The translations under genes were made by a program, and so were the position numbers. Positions 16,848 through 25,924 of a stretch of 64,000 nt of DNA are shown piece by piece (the first letter of the stretch is position 1; each line of letters begins with the position of its first letter). Location of the stretch: NCBI RefSeq assembly GCF_042684665.1, contig NZ_JBHULY010000026.1:127655-191654 (forward strand). The letters are read 5' to 3'. Source of the stretch: Jejuia rubra. GTDB lineage: Bacteria > Bacteroidota > Bacteroidia > Flavobacteriales > Flavobacteriaceae. The notes beneath the pieces were generated by a model. It had not been told where the DNA came from, did not search any database, and saw only the letters and a list, made by a program, of their open reading frames with translations.

Positions 16848-18113
16848 TTAAAAATATTGACCAATACCAAACACTAAACCTTTGGTAGCATTTTCGCTGA
16901 TACCATAGCCATAATCTATCCGGAATATGGCGTTGTATATTTTTTTATGAATAAAACGCAGGCCCAATCCTGGATATACCTTAACGTTATCGGCCTTACT
17001 AAAATCACCAAAATCACCCCCGGGATTGCGCCATGAACCGGCATCCACAAAAACATTGCCCTGAAGTACAAACCAGTTTTTCTCATACAGGGTATGTCGA
17101 TATTCGGTATTCAGTACGACGACCCCGGTACCCCTATCGATGGTGTTCCCAACGCCCCTAACATTCAAATTATTATCAACAGAAAATGGCGCAAAAGGCG
17201 TTTCGTCATTTGAAGATAGCCCCATTCGTAGTCTATTGGCCCAATTGCCCCTTTCCCCAATTCTTTTAAAATAGAAAAAATCATTCCATCCGATAAAAAA
17301 ATCTGGCAACATAGCATCCTGAGAGGTAACGTATTGGAGGTTTAAAATACTTCGAAACCCGTCAACGTACTGGTAAAAATAATCGAGGTTATTGAACTCG
17401 TAAATGCCTTTTAAGAGCCATTTATGCACCTTCAATTCGGGCCTGTTATTCACATTATCTCCTCTAAATTGGTAATCCTCAGTAAAATAATTCACACCCA
17501 ACTCAAAACGATTATTGAAATTTAAGCGATACAGTCCTAAAATTTCATAACTCTCATTATTGTATTTATATTGATCGTCTTCGGTTCTGTCATCAAAAAA
17601 CACAGGTTCCAGAGTGGTCAAATCTTGATAATTCACAGCGAGTCCAAAATGCCTCGAAAACAAAAATGGTGCCCTAAAATTTATGGCGTAAGAATCGTAA
17701 ACATCCTTCTGGTAAAAACCTCCAAAAATGATATTTCGACCAAAGGTATTGAATTCGTAAAGCCCAATGCGATAAGCAAATTCATCATTATCCGTGGTAT
17801 AAAAATTGACCGAAGGAATCAAGGTGAAATTTTCCTCGATGTTATAAAACACGTTGTATTTGCCATCTTCAGCTAGAAATACTTGATACGACGCATGGGA
17901 TATGGAAGGCAGTCGCTTTAAAAGTTTTATATCGGCGTCAATCCGAAGGGAATCCAATACGTCACCAGCTTTTATGGAAGCGACTTTTTTTATAAAAGAC
18001 GTCTTCAATTTTTCGTTGCCCTGCACCTTTACATCGGCAACAAGAGCGTTTTGAGCCTTCAAACAGAAAGAAACACCTAAAAGAAAACCAAAAAACAGGG
18101 TTTTGTTCATCAT
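16848..18113 (-). CDS. Omp85/BamA-TamA-like outer-membrane protein (POTRA plus barrel)
   Basis: ~421 residues. A signal peptide (MNKTLFFGFLLGVSFCLKAQ) is followed by one POTRA-like segment (DVKVQGNEKLKTSFIKKV) and a predicted beta-barrel ending GLVFGIGQYF with a terminal Phe, as expected for the outer membrane. One POTRA is fewer than in BamA, so this is a small Omp85-type protein, possibly a translocator or lipid-handling pore. The frame opens 13 codons earlier, but the ATG at 18113 overlaps the upstream stop as ATGA and starts at the signal peptide. It probably shares a transcript with the two genes before it. Confidence 0.82.
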   Translation of the reverse strand: MMNKTLFFGFLLGVSFCLKAQNALVADVKVQGNEKLKTSFIKKVASIKAGDVLDSLRIDADIKLLKRLPSISHASYQVFLAEDGKYNVFYNIEENFTLIPSVNFYTTDNDEFAYRIGLYEFNTFGRNIIFGGFYQKDVYDSYAINFRAPFLFSRHFGLAVNYQDLTTLEPVFFDDRTEDDQYKYNNESYEILGLYRLNFNNRFELGVNYFTEDYQFRGDNVNNRPELKVHKWLLKGIYEFNNLDYFYQYVDGFRSILNLQYVTSQDAMLPDFFIGWNDFFYFKRIGERGNWANRLRMGLSSNDETPFAPFSVDNNLNVRGVGNTIDRGTGVVVLNTEYRHTLYEKNWFVLQGNVFVDAGSWRNPGGDFGDFSKADNVKVYPGLGLRFIHKKIYNAIFRIDYGYGISENATKGLVFGIGQYF

Positions 18114-18844
18114 TCGGCCACAAATGGGGTCATAATCACCTCGTTTACCCAATTATCCAAACTGACGTCCATCAATGTAAATACATAAGTTTCACCTTTT
18201 TCAAGATTTGGTGGGGTACCTTGGGTAACATTCAAAACTACGTTATTTAAATTATAATATTGGAATTTATTTTCTTGGGTATAGGTTCCGGATAGAAATT
18301 GAAGGTCTTCAGTCGCCACAACTTGGAAGAAAATGGCATTGTTTTCGACGGAATTAATGTCCCAAGAAAATTCGGGCATCAGTGACTCTTCCTGATTAAT
18401 GGCTACAACATCACTCCAAATGGTTGGCTGCGAAAACACCTTTGAGCGAATGGGTGTAGAAATTTCAATAGTGTCATCCAATTCAAAAGTTACGACAAAC
18501 CATTTACTCTGGGAGCGGACTTTAAATATTTGCATCGCCCCTTGAAATAATGGTTCCGAATTCAAATTCACCAATTGATATTTGGAAAAATCTTTCCCAT
18601 CCTCAGAAAAGGATTCGTAAAGCCTAAAATCTGCTGACCCCATTTCGGGATAGAAATACACATTAATCAAATCGGGCGCCTCGCTATCACTTGCGGAGCA
18701 GGCGATGACTTCATTTTGGATAAAGGTTTTATCGCTAATGAATTCGGATAAAATATGTTCGTTATTAAACAGGATGGATTCCGAATCATCGGACACGCAC
18801 GACATTAAAAAACTAAGAAATAATAATATAATTAAACTTCTCAT
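18110..18844 (-). CDS. Uncharacterised lipoprotein
   Basis: 244 residues, not recognised. The signal MRSLIILLFLSFLMSC has a lipobox, so a membrane-anchored envelope protein is expected. The remainder is rich in alternating hydrophobic and aromatic residues that suggest beta-sheet domains. It starts at the last base of the glycoside hydrolase stop region and overlaps the start of the Omp85-like gene (ATGA), so the three genes form a coupled unit. A partner role for the barrel protein is a guess from position. Confidence 0.72.
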   Translation of the reverse strand: MRSLIILLFLSFLMSCVSDDSESILFNNEHILSEFISDKTFIQNEVIACSASDSEAPDLINVYFYPEMGSADFRLYESFSEDGKDFSKYQLVNLNSEPLFQGAMQIFKVRSQSKWFVVTFELDDTIEISTPIRSKVFSQPTIWSDVVAINQEESLMPEFSWDINSVENNAIFFQVVATEDLQFLSGTYTQENKFQYYNLNNVVLNVTQGTPPNLEKGETYVFTLMDVSLDNWVNEVIMTPFVAE

Positions 18845-19848
18845 CAGCTTGACTTAAAATAGTACTTTATAACGGCTTCCGTCGGTTTGTTTTGAGGAGT
18901 AAACCGTGTATCATTTGCCCCACCTGAATTGGCATGATTAATAAACCATTTCCAAACAAAACCACCTGAAAACCAGTCTTCTTTCCAAAAGGTTTTAAAC
19001 AGGGCCTTAGTGGCATTGGCCTGAGCCTCTAAATTTACAGCCCCCATATTTCTATCACTTTTCCAGGGCTCTCTACCAGTAAAATCCACACTTCTGTATC
19101 CAAATTCGGTAAATAAAATAGGCCTACCAACTTCTGACGACAACTTTTTAATGACCTCTACGTGGGGGTTCCATCCCTGCAAACATTCCTCCACTGTTGG
19201 CGTCTTATTAGCACTTACGTGGAAATAGGCGTCAATCCCAATAAAATCCATAGCACCCCAAAACGGTGTGCGTTTAAATTCATCCCAATTGGCCGCATAC
19301 GTTAACTTTCCCTTGTACATTTTTCTTATTTCCAAAACCAGCTGATGCCAATACTCTGGTCTGTGTTTAATAAATCGCTCCAGTTCGGTACCGATACAAA
19401 ATATTTCAACTTTTAACTCCTCCGCTAACTGGGCATACTCTAAAATGAATTTTGAATACGACGCTTCCAAAGTGGTCCAATCGGCTTCATTGTTCATTTC
19501 GATAAATCCAGTGAATTCCCCATGCCACACCCAAATCTGAGGTTTCAGCATGATTTTAATATTCTTTTTTCTCAATTCACCCACATATTGCCGAGCTCCC
19601 TCTGCTGTCTCTCCAAACCATTGCCTGTGGGTATTGTAAACAATATTCGGGTGTTTCAAATCCCGAATAAACCCAAAAGGCATAATGGCCGCATAATTTG
19701 CCTTAACATCGATTATGGGTTTAACATGTGTCTCATACACCTCGGCATTGGCCGCCACAAAACTTACTCCATTAATTTTGTCGCTTTGCGCTACACAAGC
19801 TTGCAGGCTGACACATAAAATGAAAAAAAGGAGTTTAAATAATCGCAT
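18844..19848 (-). CDS. GH113-like glycoside hydrolase, exported
   Basis: 334 residues. N-terminal signal MRLFKLLFFILCVSLQACVAQ, with Cys at the cleavage region suggesting a lipoprotein. A TIM-barrel hydrolase of the GH113 / GTA-like group: the acid/base Glu is in FCIGTELERF and the nucleophile Glu is in ILFTEFGYRS. WKWFINH near the end is also typical. GH113 members are beta-mannanases; the substrate here is unproven. A CslA-like mannan/glucan synthase gene lies at 25924-27414, which fits a local beta-glycan theme. First gene of a three-gene minus-strand unit. Confidence 0.82.
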   Translation of the reverse strand: MRLFKLLFFILCVSLQACVAQSDKINGVSFVAANAEVYETHVKPIIDVKANYAAIMPFGFIRDLKHPNIVYNTHRQWFGETAEGARQYVGELRKKNIKIMLKPQIWVWHGEFTGFIEMNNEADWTTLEASYSKFILEYAQLAEELKVEIFCIGTELERFIKHRPEYWHQLVLEIRKMYKGKLTYAANWDEFKRTPFWGAMDFIGIDAYFHVSANKTPTVEECLQGWNPHVEVIKKLSSEVGRPILFTEFGYRSVDFTGREPWKSDRNMGAVNLEAQANATKALFKTFWKEDWFSGGFVWKWFINHANSGGANDTRFTPQNKPTEAVIKYYFKSS

Positions 19849-19898
19849 TTGAAAAGCAATATAAAAACTCCTAAGTTACTATTTTTAAGTCTTATTAT

Positions 19899-20849
19899 TT
19901 AAAACAACGCCCTTATACCGATGTTGAAGGTTTGGCCAAGACCTGTACCCGTACCTCTTACAAAGTTGGTATACAACGTTTCAACATTAAGCACATCCGT
20001 TAATTGATATTTTAGCCCACCACCAAGAGCCGTGAAATCCTGAGAAAAATCATTTTCATTGTTAATAGCGATAAGCTGGGAATGTTGTACCAAAACCAAA
20101 ATAGTGAACTTTGAACTTGGGAAATAACTCAAAAAGACTCCTGGTGTCAATCGAAAACTGTTGTTGGCAAAGCTCCCTTCCGTTTGAAATCCATTGGTGT
20201 CTCGCCCAACTTTTTTACCGAAATTATATTCTGTATTCAGCTCAGAAAACAACTGCCAATCGCCACCTGCAAAACTGTAATCATAAAAGAATCTATTTTG
20301 GAAAATGAACCCTTTTTGGTCTAGAAACACACCATTTCCGTCGTTTATTGGCAAAAAATCTTCAACCTCATTATCTACCAAAGGAATATGAAAAGCGGTT
20401 TGAATGGTAAAGTTGCCAACGTTTTTTAGAGGATTGAACTTAATCGCAGGCGCAATAGAAGTAAACCCCGAGCGGGCAGTTCCTCTTTCGCCATCAAATT
20501 TCAATACATCTAAGGCATTTCTTCCTGCTATAACATTTGAACGAAATTCTAAAATAAGGCCAAGGTTGAATTTTCTGCTTTCAGAAACCCCTGTAAAAAT
20601 GTCTACAGTTGAAGTAAAAAATGTATTTCTTGCGATATCTTGCTTTTCATCCCCATTTGGCCCACCAAACAAATTCTTGGTTTCGGTATATAAATTGTTA
20701 AACCATTTGATATCCCATTGCCCCTTTTTTAATAGGATAGACGGGGTATAGGTTTGAATGACGCTACGCTTTTCTTCTTGGTCATCTTCCTGGGAATATC
20801 CGTTAAACGAAATTGTTATTAATATTAATAATGCTATTATCTTTTTCAT
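19899..20849 (-). CDS. Outer-membrane beta-barrel protein, transporter-like
   Basis: 316 residues with signal peptide MKKIIALLILITISFNGYSQ. The rest alternates short strands and turns and ends INIGIRALF with a terminal Phe, as in outer-membrane barrels. It resembles the broad Bacteroidota group annotated as transporters of the phenol-degradation MetA-like family. Function unknown. It is followed by the GH113-like gene after 50 bases and preceded by the second DUF547 gene after 46 bases, all on the minus strand. Confidence 0.75.
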   Translation of the reverse strand: MKKIIALLILITISFNGYSQEDDQEEKRSVIQTYTPSILLKKGQWDIKWFNNLYTETKNLFGGPNGDEKQDIARNTFFTSTVDIFTGVSESRKFNLGLILEFRSNVIAGRNALDVLKFDGERGTARSGFTSIAPAIKFNPLKNVGNFTIQTAFHIPLVDNEVEDFLPINDGNGVFLDQKGFIFQNRFFYDYSFAGGDWQLFSELNTEYNFGKKVGRDTNGFQTEGSFANNSFRLTPGVFLSYFPSSKFTILVLVQHSQLIAINNENDFSQDFTALGGGLKYQLTDVLNVETLYTNFVRGTGTGLGQTFNIGIRALF

Positions 20850-20895
20850 TGTTTTAATTTTTGGTTTATTGGTTTTTCTCAGACCTGTCAGCTAT

Positions 20896-21609
20896 CTATT
20901 GTTTATTAATTGTCCAGTTGTAGGGGAAGTAACTCAGCTTCCATTTGCCTTCCAGTTTTTCGGTTCTATATTGATTGATAAAATCGATTTCGTCCGTATC
21001 TTTTGTTTTGAAATCCTCTTTATACCATTCCATTATTTGGGAAACTTGTACCCGATTTTTTTTGGAATTCACTCTGATAAAATCTCCATTAATGGCTTTT
21101 TTTGTTTGGGTTTCCAATTGAGTATCCAAAGTGTCGGGCATGTAAGCCTTGTTAATTAAAGGTGGGCACCCAACGGCACCGCAAACCAACACAAAATGAA
21201 ACCTTGGCTCCGCAAAATTACCTCTTAGCAATTTATGTTCTATGTCGTTTAGGGTGATGTTTTTTCCTCCAACACTGTGTTTCGTTTTATCAAAAAATCC
21301 AGCATTATCCAATGGTGATTTAGTAGGGTATTTATCGATCAGCCCCTTAATTACAGATAAATTATAAGCGTTAATCCAAAAGGCTTGATAGTTTTTGGCA
21401 TTGTCTTTTGAAACAGAAATACCCTCTGCAATTTTTAAAACTTCATTCAACTGTGAAGGGTCTTTATGGATATTATCATAAGCTACGCTTCCGTTTGCTA
21501 CATTGGCTTTAAAAAAAGCATCTGCCTTATTAAAAAATGTTTTTAAGTCCTGTGCGGTAGCTGAAAAACTAACTGTGAAGATGACTATTATAGCTATATA
21601 TTTTTTCAT
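20896..21609 (-). CDS. DUF547-domain exported protein (second copy)
   Basis: 237 residues with a cleavable signal (MKKYIAIIVIFTVSFSATAQ). The DUF547 landmarks parallel those of the 10905-11783 protein: YQAFWINAYNLSVIKGLI, HFVLVCGAVGCPPL and the C-terminal YFPYNWTINKQ. It lacks the Ser/Thr/Pro-rich linker and lipobox of that copy. Divergent from the flavoprotein gene across a 203-base regulatory gap. Function not established. Confidence 0.85.
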   Translation of the reverse strand: MKKYIAIIVIFTVSFSATAQDLKTFFNKADAFFKANVANGSVAYDNIHKDPSQLNEVLKIAEGISVSKDNAKNYQAFWINAYNLSVIKGLIDKYPTKSPLDNAGFFDKTKHSVGGKNITLNDIEHKLLRGNFAEPRFHFVLVCGAVGCPPLINKAYMPDTLDTQLETQTKKAINGDFIRVNSKKNRVQVSQIMEWYKEDFKTKDTDEIDFINQYRTEKLEGKWKLSYFPYNWTINKQ

Positions 21610-21777
21610 TTTTATCGATTTGAATTTTAATTTTCTGAAACCTAAGTCTGACGTATTTTAAGAAACTTTCAAAAAAAATAAGAAATTTTTAGCGTCTTAA
21701 AACTGTAAAACTCCTTACAAAAATAGGTCAATTTAAACTTGTTCTAAATTAGGGGCTTGCATTTAAGTTCTTATCTT

Positions 21778-21790
21778 TAGGTGCGACCTA
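21778..21790. promoter_or_regulatory. Candidate operator TAGGT-GCG-ACCTA in a divergent promoter region
   Basis: Perfect 5-base inverted repeats around GCG, 22 bases before the flavoprotein ATG. It overlaps a -7-like box (TATCTTTA, 21772-21779). Single copy only, so this could be chance. Confidence 0.3.
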
Positions 21791-21812
21791 ATGTCACAGC
21801 AACCACAAAATT

Positions 21813-23117
21813 ATGGATCACATTGTTATCATAGGAAACGGAATTTCGGGAGTGACTGCCGCAAGGCACATTCGAAAGTTATCCGATAAAAAAATTACCA
21901 TTGTTTCCGCAGAAACTGATTATTTCTTTTCGCGAACCGCACTGATGTATGTGTATATGGGACACATGAAATTTGAACATACCCAACCTTACGAAAATTG
22001 GTTTTGGGAGAAAAACCGAATCAACCTTAAAAAAGGCTATGTAAAGGAGATTGAAACCGATAAAAAAACCTTGGTTTTTGCTGAAGGTGATACACTTCAA
22101 TACGATAAATTGATTATTGCTACCGGAAGCAAACCCAATAAATTTGGTTGGCCGGGACAGGATTTGGATGGCGTAATGGGCATGTACCACAAACAGGATT
22201 TAGAAAATCTTGAAAAGTATGCGCCCAATAACAAAGTTTGTAAACGTGCCGTTATTGTGGGTGGCGGACTGATTGGCATCGAATTGGCTGAAATGCTCAA
22301 TTCTAGAAGTATCCCCGTTACTTTTTTAGTTAGAGAAAGTAGCTTTTGGAATGGTGTTTTGCCTGAAGGTGAAAGTGAAATGATTAACCGACATATTAAA
22401 AACCACCACATCGATTTGCGATTATCTTCTAATTTAAAAGAGATTAAAGCTGATGAAAATGGAAAGGTAAAATCTGTAGTGATTGAGGAAACCGGCGAGG
22501 AAATCTCATGCGATGTGGTTGGATTGACTGCTGGGGTTTCCCCGAATATTAATTTTCTCAAGGATTCCCCAATCGAAACTGGAAGAGGTATAAAAGTGAA
22601 TCGCTTTTTGGAGACCAACATAAAAGATATTTATGCCATTGGGGATTGTGCAGAACAGCATGAGGCCATTGGCCAACGTCGCCCTATCGAAGCGGTTTGG
22701 TACACGGGGCGCATGATGGGCGAAACGGTAGCCCAAACCATTTGTGGCAATCGTATTGAATATAAGCCTGGGCATTGGTTTAACTCTGCCAAATTTTTGG
22801 ATATTGAATACCAGACTTACGGATGGGTGTTTAGCGAGCGCAATAAGCGAGATTATGAAACTCATTTCCATTGGATACACAAAGATGATACAAAATGCAT
22901 TACTGTTGCATATCATAAAAACACCAATCAATTTTTAGGCATTAACACCTTTGGCATCCGAATGCGCCATGAGGTTTTTGATAGATGGCTTACGGAAAAA
23001 CGTGATGTCGATTATGTTATGAATCATTTATCCCAAGCCAATTTTGACCCAGAATTTTATAGCCGTTACGAAACCGAAATCCTTTCGGCATTCTCTAAAA
23101 CTTTACAAATCGTATAA
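21813..23117 (+). CDS. NAD(P)/FAD-dependent pyridine nucleotide-disulfide oxidoreductase
   Basis: 434 residues. FAD-binding Rossmann motif IIGNGISGVTAARHI at the N-terminus, NAD-binding IVGGGLIGIELAEML near 150, and the second FAD motif DIYAIGDCAE near 270. No redox-active CxxxxC is present, so it resembles rubredoxin- or ferredoxin-reductase and nitrite-reductase small-domain types rather than glutathione reductase. The C-terminal ~130 residues are an unusual extension. The iron-sulfur membrane gene starts 2 bases after its stop, so the two probably form an electron-transfer pair. Confidence 0.86.
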   Translation: MDHIVIIGNGISGVTAARHIRKLSDKKITIVSAETDYFFSRTALMYVYMGHMKFEHTQPYENWFWEKNRINLKKGYVKEIETDKKTLVFAEGDTLQYDKLIIATGSKPNKFGWPGQDLDGVMGMYHKQDLENLEKYAPNNKVCKRAVIVGGGLIGIELAEMLNSRSIPVTFLVRESSFWNGVLPEGESEMINRHIKNHHIDLRLSSNLKEIKADENGKVKSVVIEETGEEISCDVVGLTAGVSPNINFLKDSPIETGRGIKVNRFLETNIKDIYAIGDCAEQHEAIGQRRPIEAVWYTGRMMGETVAQTICGNRIEYKPGHWFNSAKFLDIEYQTYGWVFSERNKRDYETHFHWIHKDDTKCITVAYHKNTNQFLGINTFGIRMRHEVFDRWLTEKRDVDYVMNHLSQANFDPEFYSRYETEILSAFSKTLQIV

Positions 23118-23119
23118 TC

Positions 23120-24709
23120 ATGAGCAACAAAATAAACCATAGCATGTCTTTGGCAACACCGGATGCCCTTGATATTACAAACACCCAAAAAGTAGCCTTG
23201 GCATTAGGAATTATTGGGCTTTTCATTTTGGCGTTGGCGCTTTTCAATGTTGACTTTCCTAATCAAGGGTTGTTTTTAAGCCTAGCTTTAGGACTCATCA
23301 CTGGAGGTACTATTTTGTATTCCAGAGAAGCCTACCTAAAAAAATTGGAGGGTATCAAAAACGATGGGGTTTGGCTTAAATCTATTTCATCCAGAGGGGT
23401 TTGGGGCTGGATTGTTGGTGTAATCCTTACTGCGTTTTACATTATACTTTATTTCTTCCCGAAGTACTTGGGGCTTGGAACCGACGGAGCGGAAAACACA
23501 GGTTTAATAAGCCTTTTTGACCCTTTAAGCAAACTATTAAGTGGACGACCTGCCAGCCAATGGTTTGTGTACGGTACGCTCTACACCATTGCCATTTTGG
23601 CCTTCGGTTATAAATTTATTTTGAAATATCGACACAATCGTTACCAGCAGTTACGTACGGTTTCGGTGATGTTTTTTCAATTGGGCTTTGCCTTTTTGAT
23701 TCCGGAATTTATGTATGTGATGAACAGCGATTTGCCGTATTACGATTTAAAAAGTATCTGGCCACTCAACTACTATATTTTTGATGAGTGGTCCGTAAAG
23801 GCATTTCTGTCCAACGGAACTATTGGTTTAGCATTGCTGCTTTTTGGCATCATTTCCATATTCGTCATCACTCCAATTTTAACTTATAAATTTGGAAAAC
23901 GTTGGTACTGCTCCTGGGTTTGTGGTTGTGGTGGATTAGCCGAAACTGCAGGTGATTCGTTTCGACAGTTATCCTCAAAAAAACTTTCCGCGTGGCGATT
24001 GGAGCGTTGGCTCATTCATACCGTACTGGTGTTTTCCGTTGTTATGACCACCGCGATGGTGTATACTTATCTCGGCTACAGTAGTAATGACTTCTGGTTG
24101 ACCCGAGGGGTTTTTATCAGCCTTGTTATTGCATTTTTAACTTTGATTTTTGTTGGTGTAATGGTCTTCAAAAGAAAAGAATTGGGCAAAGATGCCAAAA
24201 TGGGTGCCATTGGCTTTTTCGTAACCATTGCACTCTTACTTATCATGCATTTTACAAGTACCACAGACCATTTATTTTTCATTAAAGGAGGTACGTTACG
24301 CTCTGCATATGGCCTTTATATTGGTTCCTTATTTTCAGGGGTAATAGGTACTGGTTTTTATCCCATTTTAGGGAGTAGAGCTTGGTGCAGATTTGGTTGC
24401 CCAATGGCGGCCATTCTCGGGTTTCAGCAACGTTTATTTTCCAAGTTTAGAATTACGACCAATGGCGGACAGTGTATTTCCTGTGGAAATTGCTCAACGT
24501 ATTGCGAAATGGGTATCGATGTTCGCGCCTATGCTCAAAAGGGCGAAAATATTGTGCGCTCCAGCTGTGTGGGCTGCGGGATTTGCTCGGCAGTTTGCCC
24601 GCGTGGCGTATTAAAACTTGAAAACGATAGCATGAAAGGACGTATCAATCCAAACGAAATTTTGTTGGGGAATGATGTCGATTTAATGGAATTGGTTAAT
24701 CAAAAGTAA
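23120..24709 (+). CDS. Polytopic 4Fe-4S membrane protein, NapH/CcoG-like
   Basis: 529 residues with about 8 membrane helices. Cysteine motifs: CSWVCGCGG, CRFGCP, and two ferredoxin clusters CISCGNCSTYC and CVGCGICSAVCP near the C-terminus. This arrangement is that of NapH-like quinol or ferredoxin electron carriers of the inner membrane. With the flavoprotein just upstream it could pass electrons from NAD(P)H to a membrane or periplasmic acceptor. The physiological acceptor is unknown. Confidence 0.86.
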   Translation: MSNKINHSMSLATPDALDITNTQKVALALGIIGLFILALALFNVDFPNQGLFLSLALGLITGGTILYSREAYLKKLEGIKNDGVWLKSISSRGVWGWIVGVILTAFYIILYFFPKYLGLGTDGAENTGLISLFDPLSKLLSGRPASQWFVYGTLYTIAILAFGYKFILKYRHNRYQQLRTVSVMFFQLGFAFLIPEFMYVMNSDLPYYDLKSIWPLNYYIFDEWSVKAFLSNGTIGLALLLFGIISIFVITPILTYKFGKRWYCSWVCGCGGLAETAGDSFRQLSSKKLSAWRLERWLIHTVLVFSVVMTTAMVYTYLGYSSNDFWLTRGVFISLVIAFLTLIFVGVMVFKRKELGKDAKMGAIGFFVTIALLLIMHFTSTTDHLFFIKGGTLRSAYGLYIGSLFSGVIGTGFYPILGSRAWCRFGCPMAAILGFQQRLFSKFRITTNGGQCISCGNCSTYCEMGIDVRAYAQKGENIVRSSCVGCGICSAVCPRGVLKLENDSMKGRINPNEILLGNDVDLMELVNQK

Positions 24710-24710
24710 T

Positions 24711-25190
24711 ATGCGATTTTTAGTTGCAGTATTCAGTCTACTTTTTCTTACCTCAACTCTTTCGGCACAAAAAAGATATCAAAGGCACTACTATAAAAAT
24801 GGGGTTTTGAAATCTGAAGGCTGGATGGAAAATAATTTGAAAATCAAGTATTGGACCTTCTACTATTCAAACGGCAATACAAAAAAAGAGGGGCATTTTA
24901 AAAATGGTAAACCTGTAAAATATTGGTACTTTTACCGCGAAAATGGCACTAAGGAGAGCGAGGGCCACTTCATGAATGGTAAAAAAAATAATTGGTGGTT
25001 GTTTTATGACGCTATGGAAAAATTAAAACATAAATGTCAATTAAAGAACAATCTCAAAAACGGCTATTGCCTGATGTATCAAAACGAAAGATTAGTGTCC
25101 GCCCGACGTTTTAAGGACGGAAAACAACTTAAGGAATGGACGGATTTCCGATCTTTCAAAAGAGACAATAATCTTAACGATTTAAAATGA
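24711..25190 (+). CDS. Exported MORN/YwqK-repeat protein
   Basis: 159 residues with a signal peptide (MRFLVAVFSLLFLTSTLSAQ). At least four ~23-residue MORN-2/YwqK units with the pattern Y-NG-K-EG-(x)-NGK-xWxFY are visible, for example YWTFYYSNGNTKKEGHF. Databases often call such proteins YwqK-family antitoxins, but nothing here supports a toxin system. It overlaps the next gene as ATGA, so it belongs to the glycosyltransferase unit. Confidence 0.82.
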   Translation: MRFLVAVFSLLFLTSTLSAQKRYQRHYYKNGVLKSEGWMENNLKIKYWTFYYSNGNTKKEGHFKNGKPVKYWYFYRENGTKESEGHFMNGKKNNWWLFYDAMEKLKHKCQLKNNLKNGYCLMYQNERLVSARRFKDGKQLKEWTDFRSFKRDNNLNDLK

Positions 25191-25924
25191 CCAAAACCAG
25201 TGCTGAGTGTCATACTGAGCTTGTCGAAGTACGTAGCCAAAGTATAAACGTTATCATACCTGCCTATAATGAAGCAGATTCTATTGCGAATGTAGTTGCG
25301 GATATTCCCGATATTGTAGATGAAATCATCGTGGTAAGCAACAACTCCAGCGACACTACCGAAATTAATGCAGAAAAAGCGGGTGCTACGGTGTTACGGG
25401 AAACCCAAAGAGGCTACGGCTACGCCTGTTTAAAAGGTATGGACTATGTTGCCAAGAAAGCAGAACAACCGGACATTATCGTTTTTATAGATGGGGATTA
25501 TAGTGATTATCCCGAAGAACTGACCAAAATTGTCGCGCCTATCCTAAATGATAACATTGATTTTGTAATTGGCGCCCGAGTTAAACGACTACGTGAAAAG
25601 GGTTCTATGACCGGGCCTCAAATATTTGGAAATTGGCTGGCCACATTTTTGATGAAACTATTTTTTGGTGCTAAGTTCACCGATTTAGGCCCATTTAGAG
25701 CCATCAAATATGACAAACTGCTCGGTTTAAAAATGGAAGACAAAACCTATGGCTGGACTGTAGAAATGCAACTCAAGGCCTTAAAGCAAAAATTATCATA
25801 TACCGAAGTGCCTGTAAAGTACCGAAACCGAATTGGTTACTCAAAAGTTTCAGGAACCGTAAAAGGTAGTATATTTGCTGGCATAAAAATACTTAGTTGG
25901 ATTTTCAAATACAGCTTTAAATAA
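25187..25924 (+). CDS. GT2 glycosyltransferase, polyprenyl-phosphate-mannose-synthase-like
   Basis: 245 residues without membrane helices. GT2 motifs: VIIPAYNEADSI, VVSNNSSDTTE, the metal-binding FIDGDYSDYPEE, and FGARVKRLREKGS-type acceptor region. Similar proteins transfer mannose or glucose from nucleotide sugars to polyprenyl phosphate. Residues 8-16 (ECHTELVEV) are encoded by a copy of a dispersed repeat, so the true N-terminus is extended by repeat DNA. Upstream overlap is ATGA; the next gene starts one base after its stop. Confidence 0.86.
   Translation: MTKTSAECHTELVEVRSQSINVIIPAYNEADSIANVVADIPDIVDEIIVVSNNSSDTTEINAEKAGATVLRETQRGYGYACLKGMDYVAKKAEQPDIIVFIDGDYSDYPEELTKIVAPILNDNIDFVIGARVKRLREKGSMTGPQIFGNWLATFLMKLFFGAKFTDLGPFRAIKYDKLLGLKMEDKTYGWTVEMQLKALKQKLSYTEVPVKYRNRIGYSKVSGTVKGSIFAGIKILSWIFKYSFK
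25208..25232 (-). repeat. Dispersed palindromic repeat (TTCGAC-CTCAG-TGACA family) inside a GT2 gene
   Basis: Read on the minus strand it is GTACTTCGACAAGCTCAGTATGACA split as GTACTTCGACAAG and CTCAGTATGACA, matching the family at 37420-37448 and 41826-41878. It encodes residues 8-16 of the GT2 protein in frame. Confidence 0.7.

Noticed and set aside
24711..25190. YwqK antitoxin of a toxin-antitoxin pair
   Set aside because: The MORN-repeat similarity is real, but the protein is exported and no toxin is adjacent.
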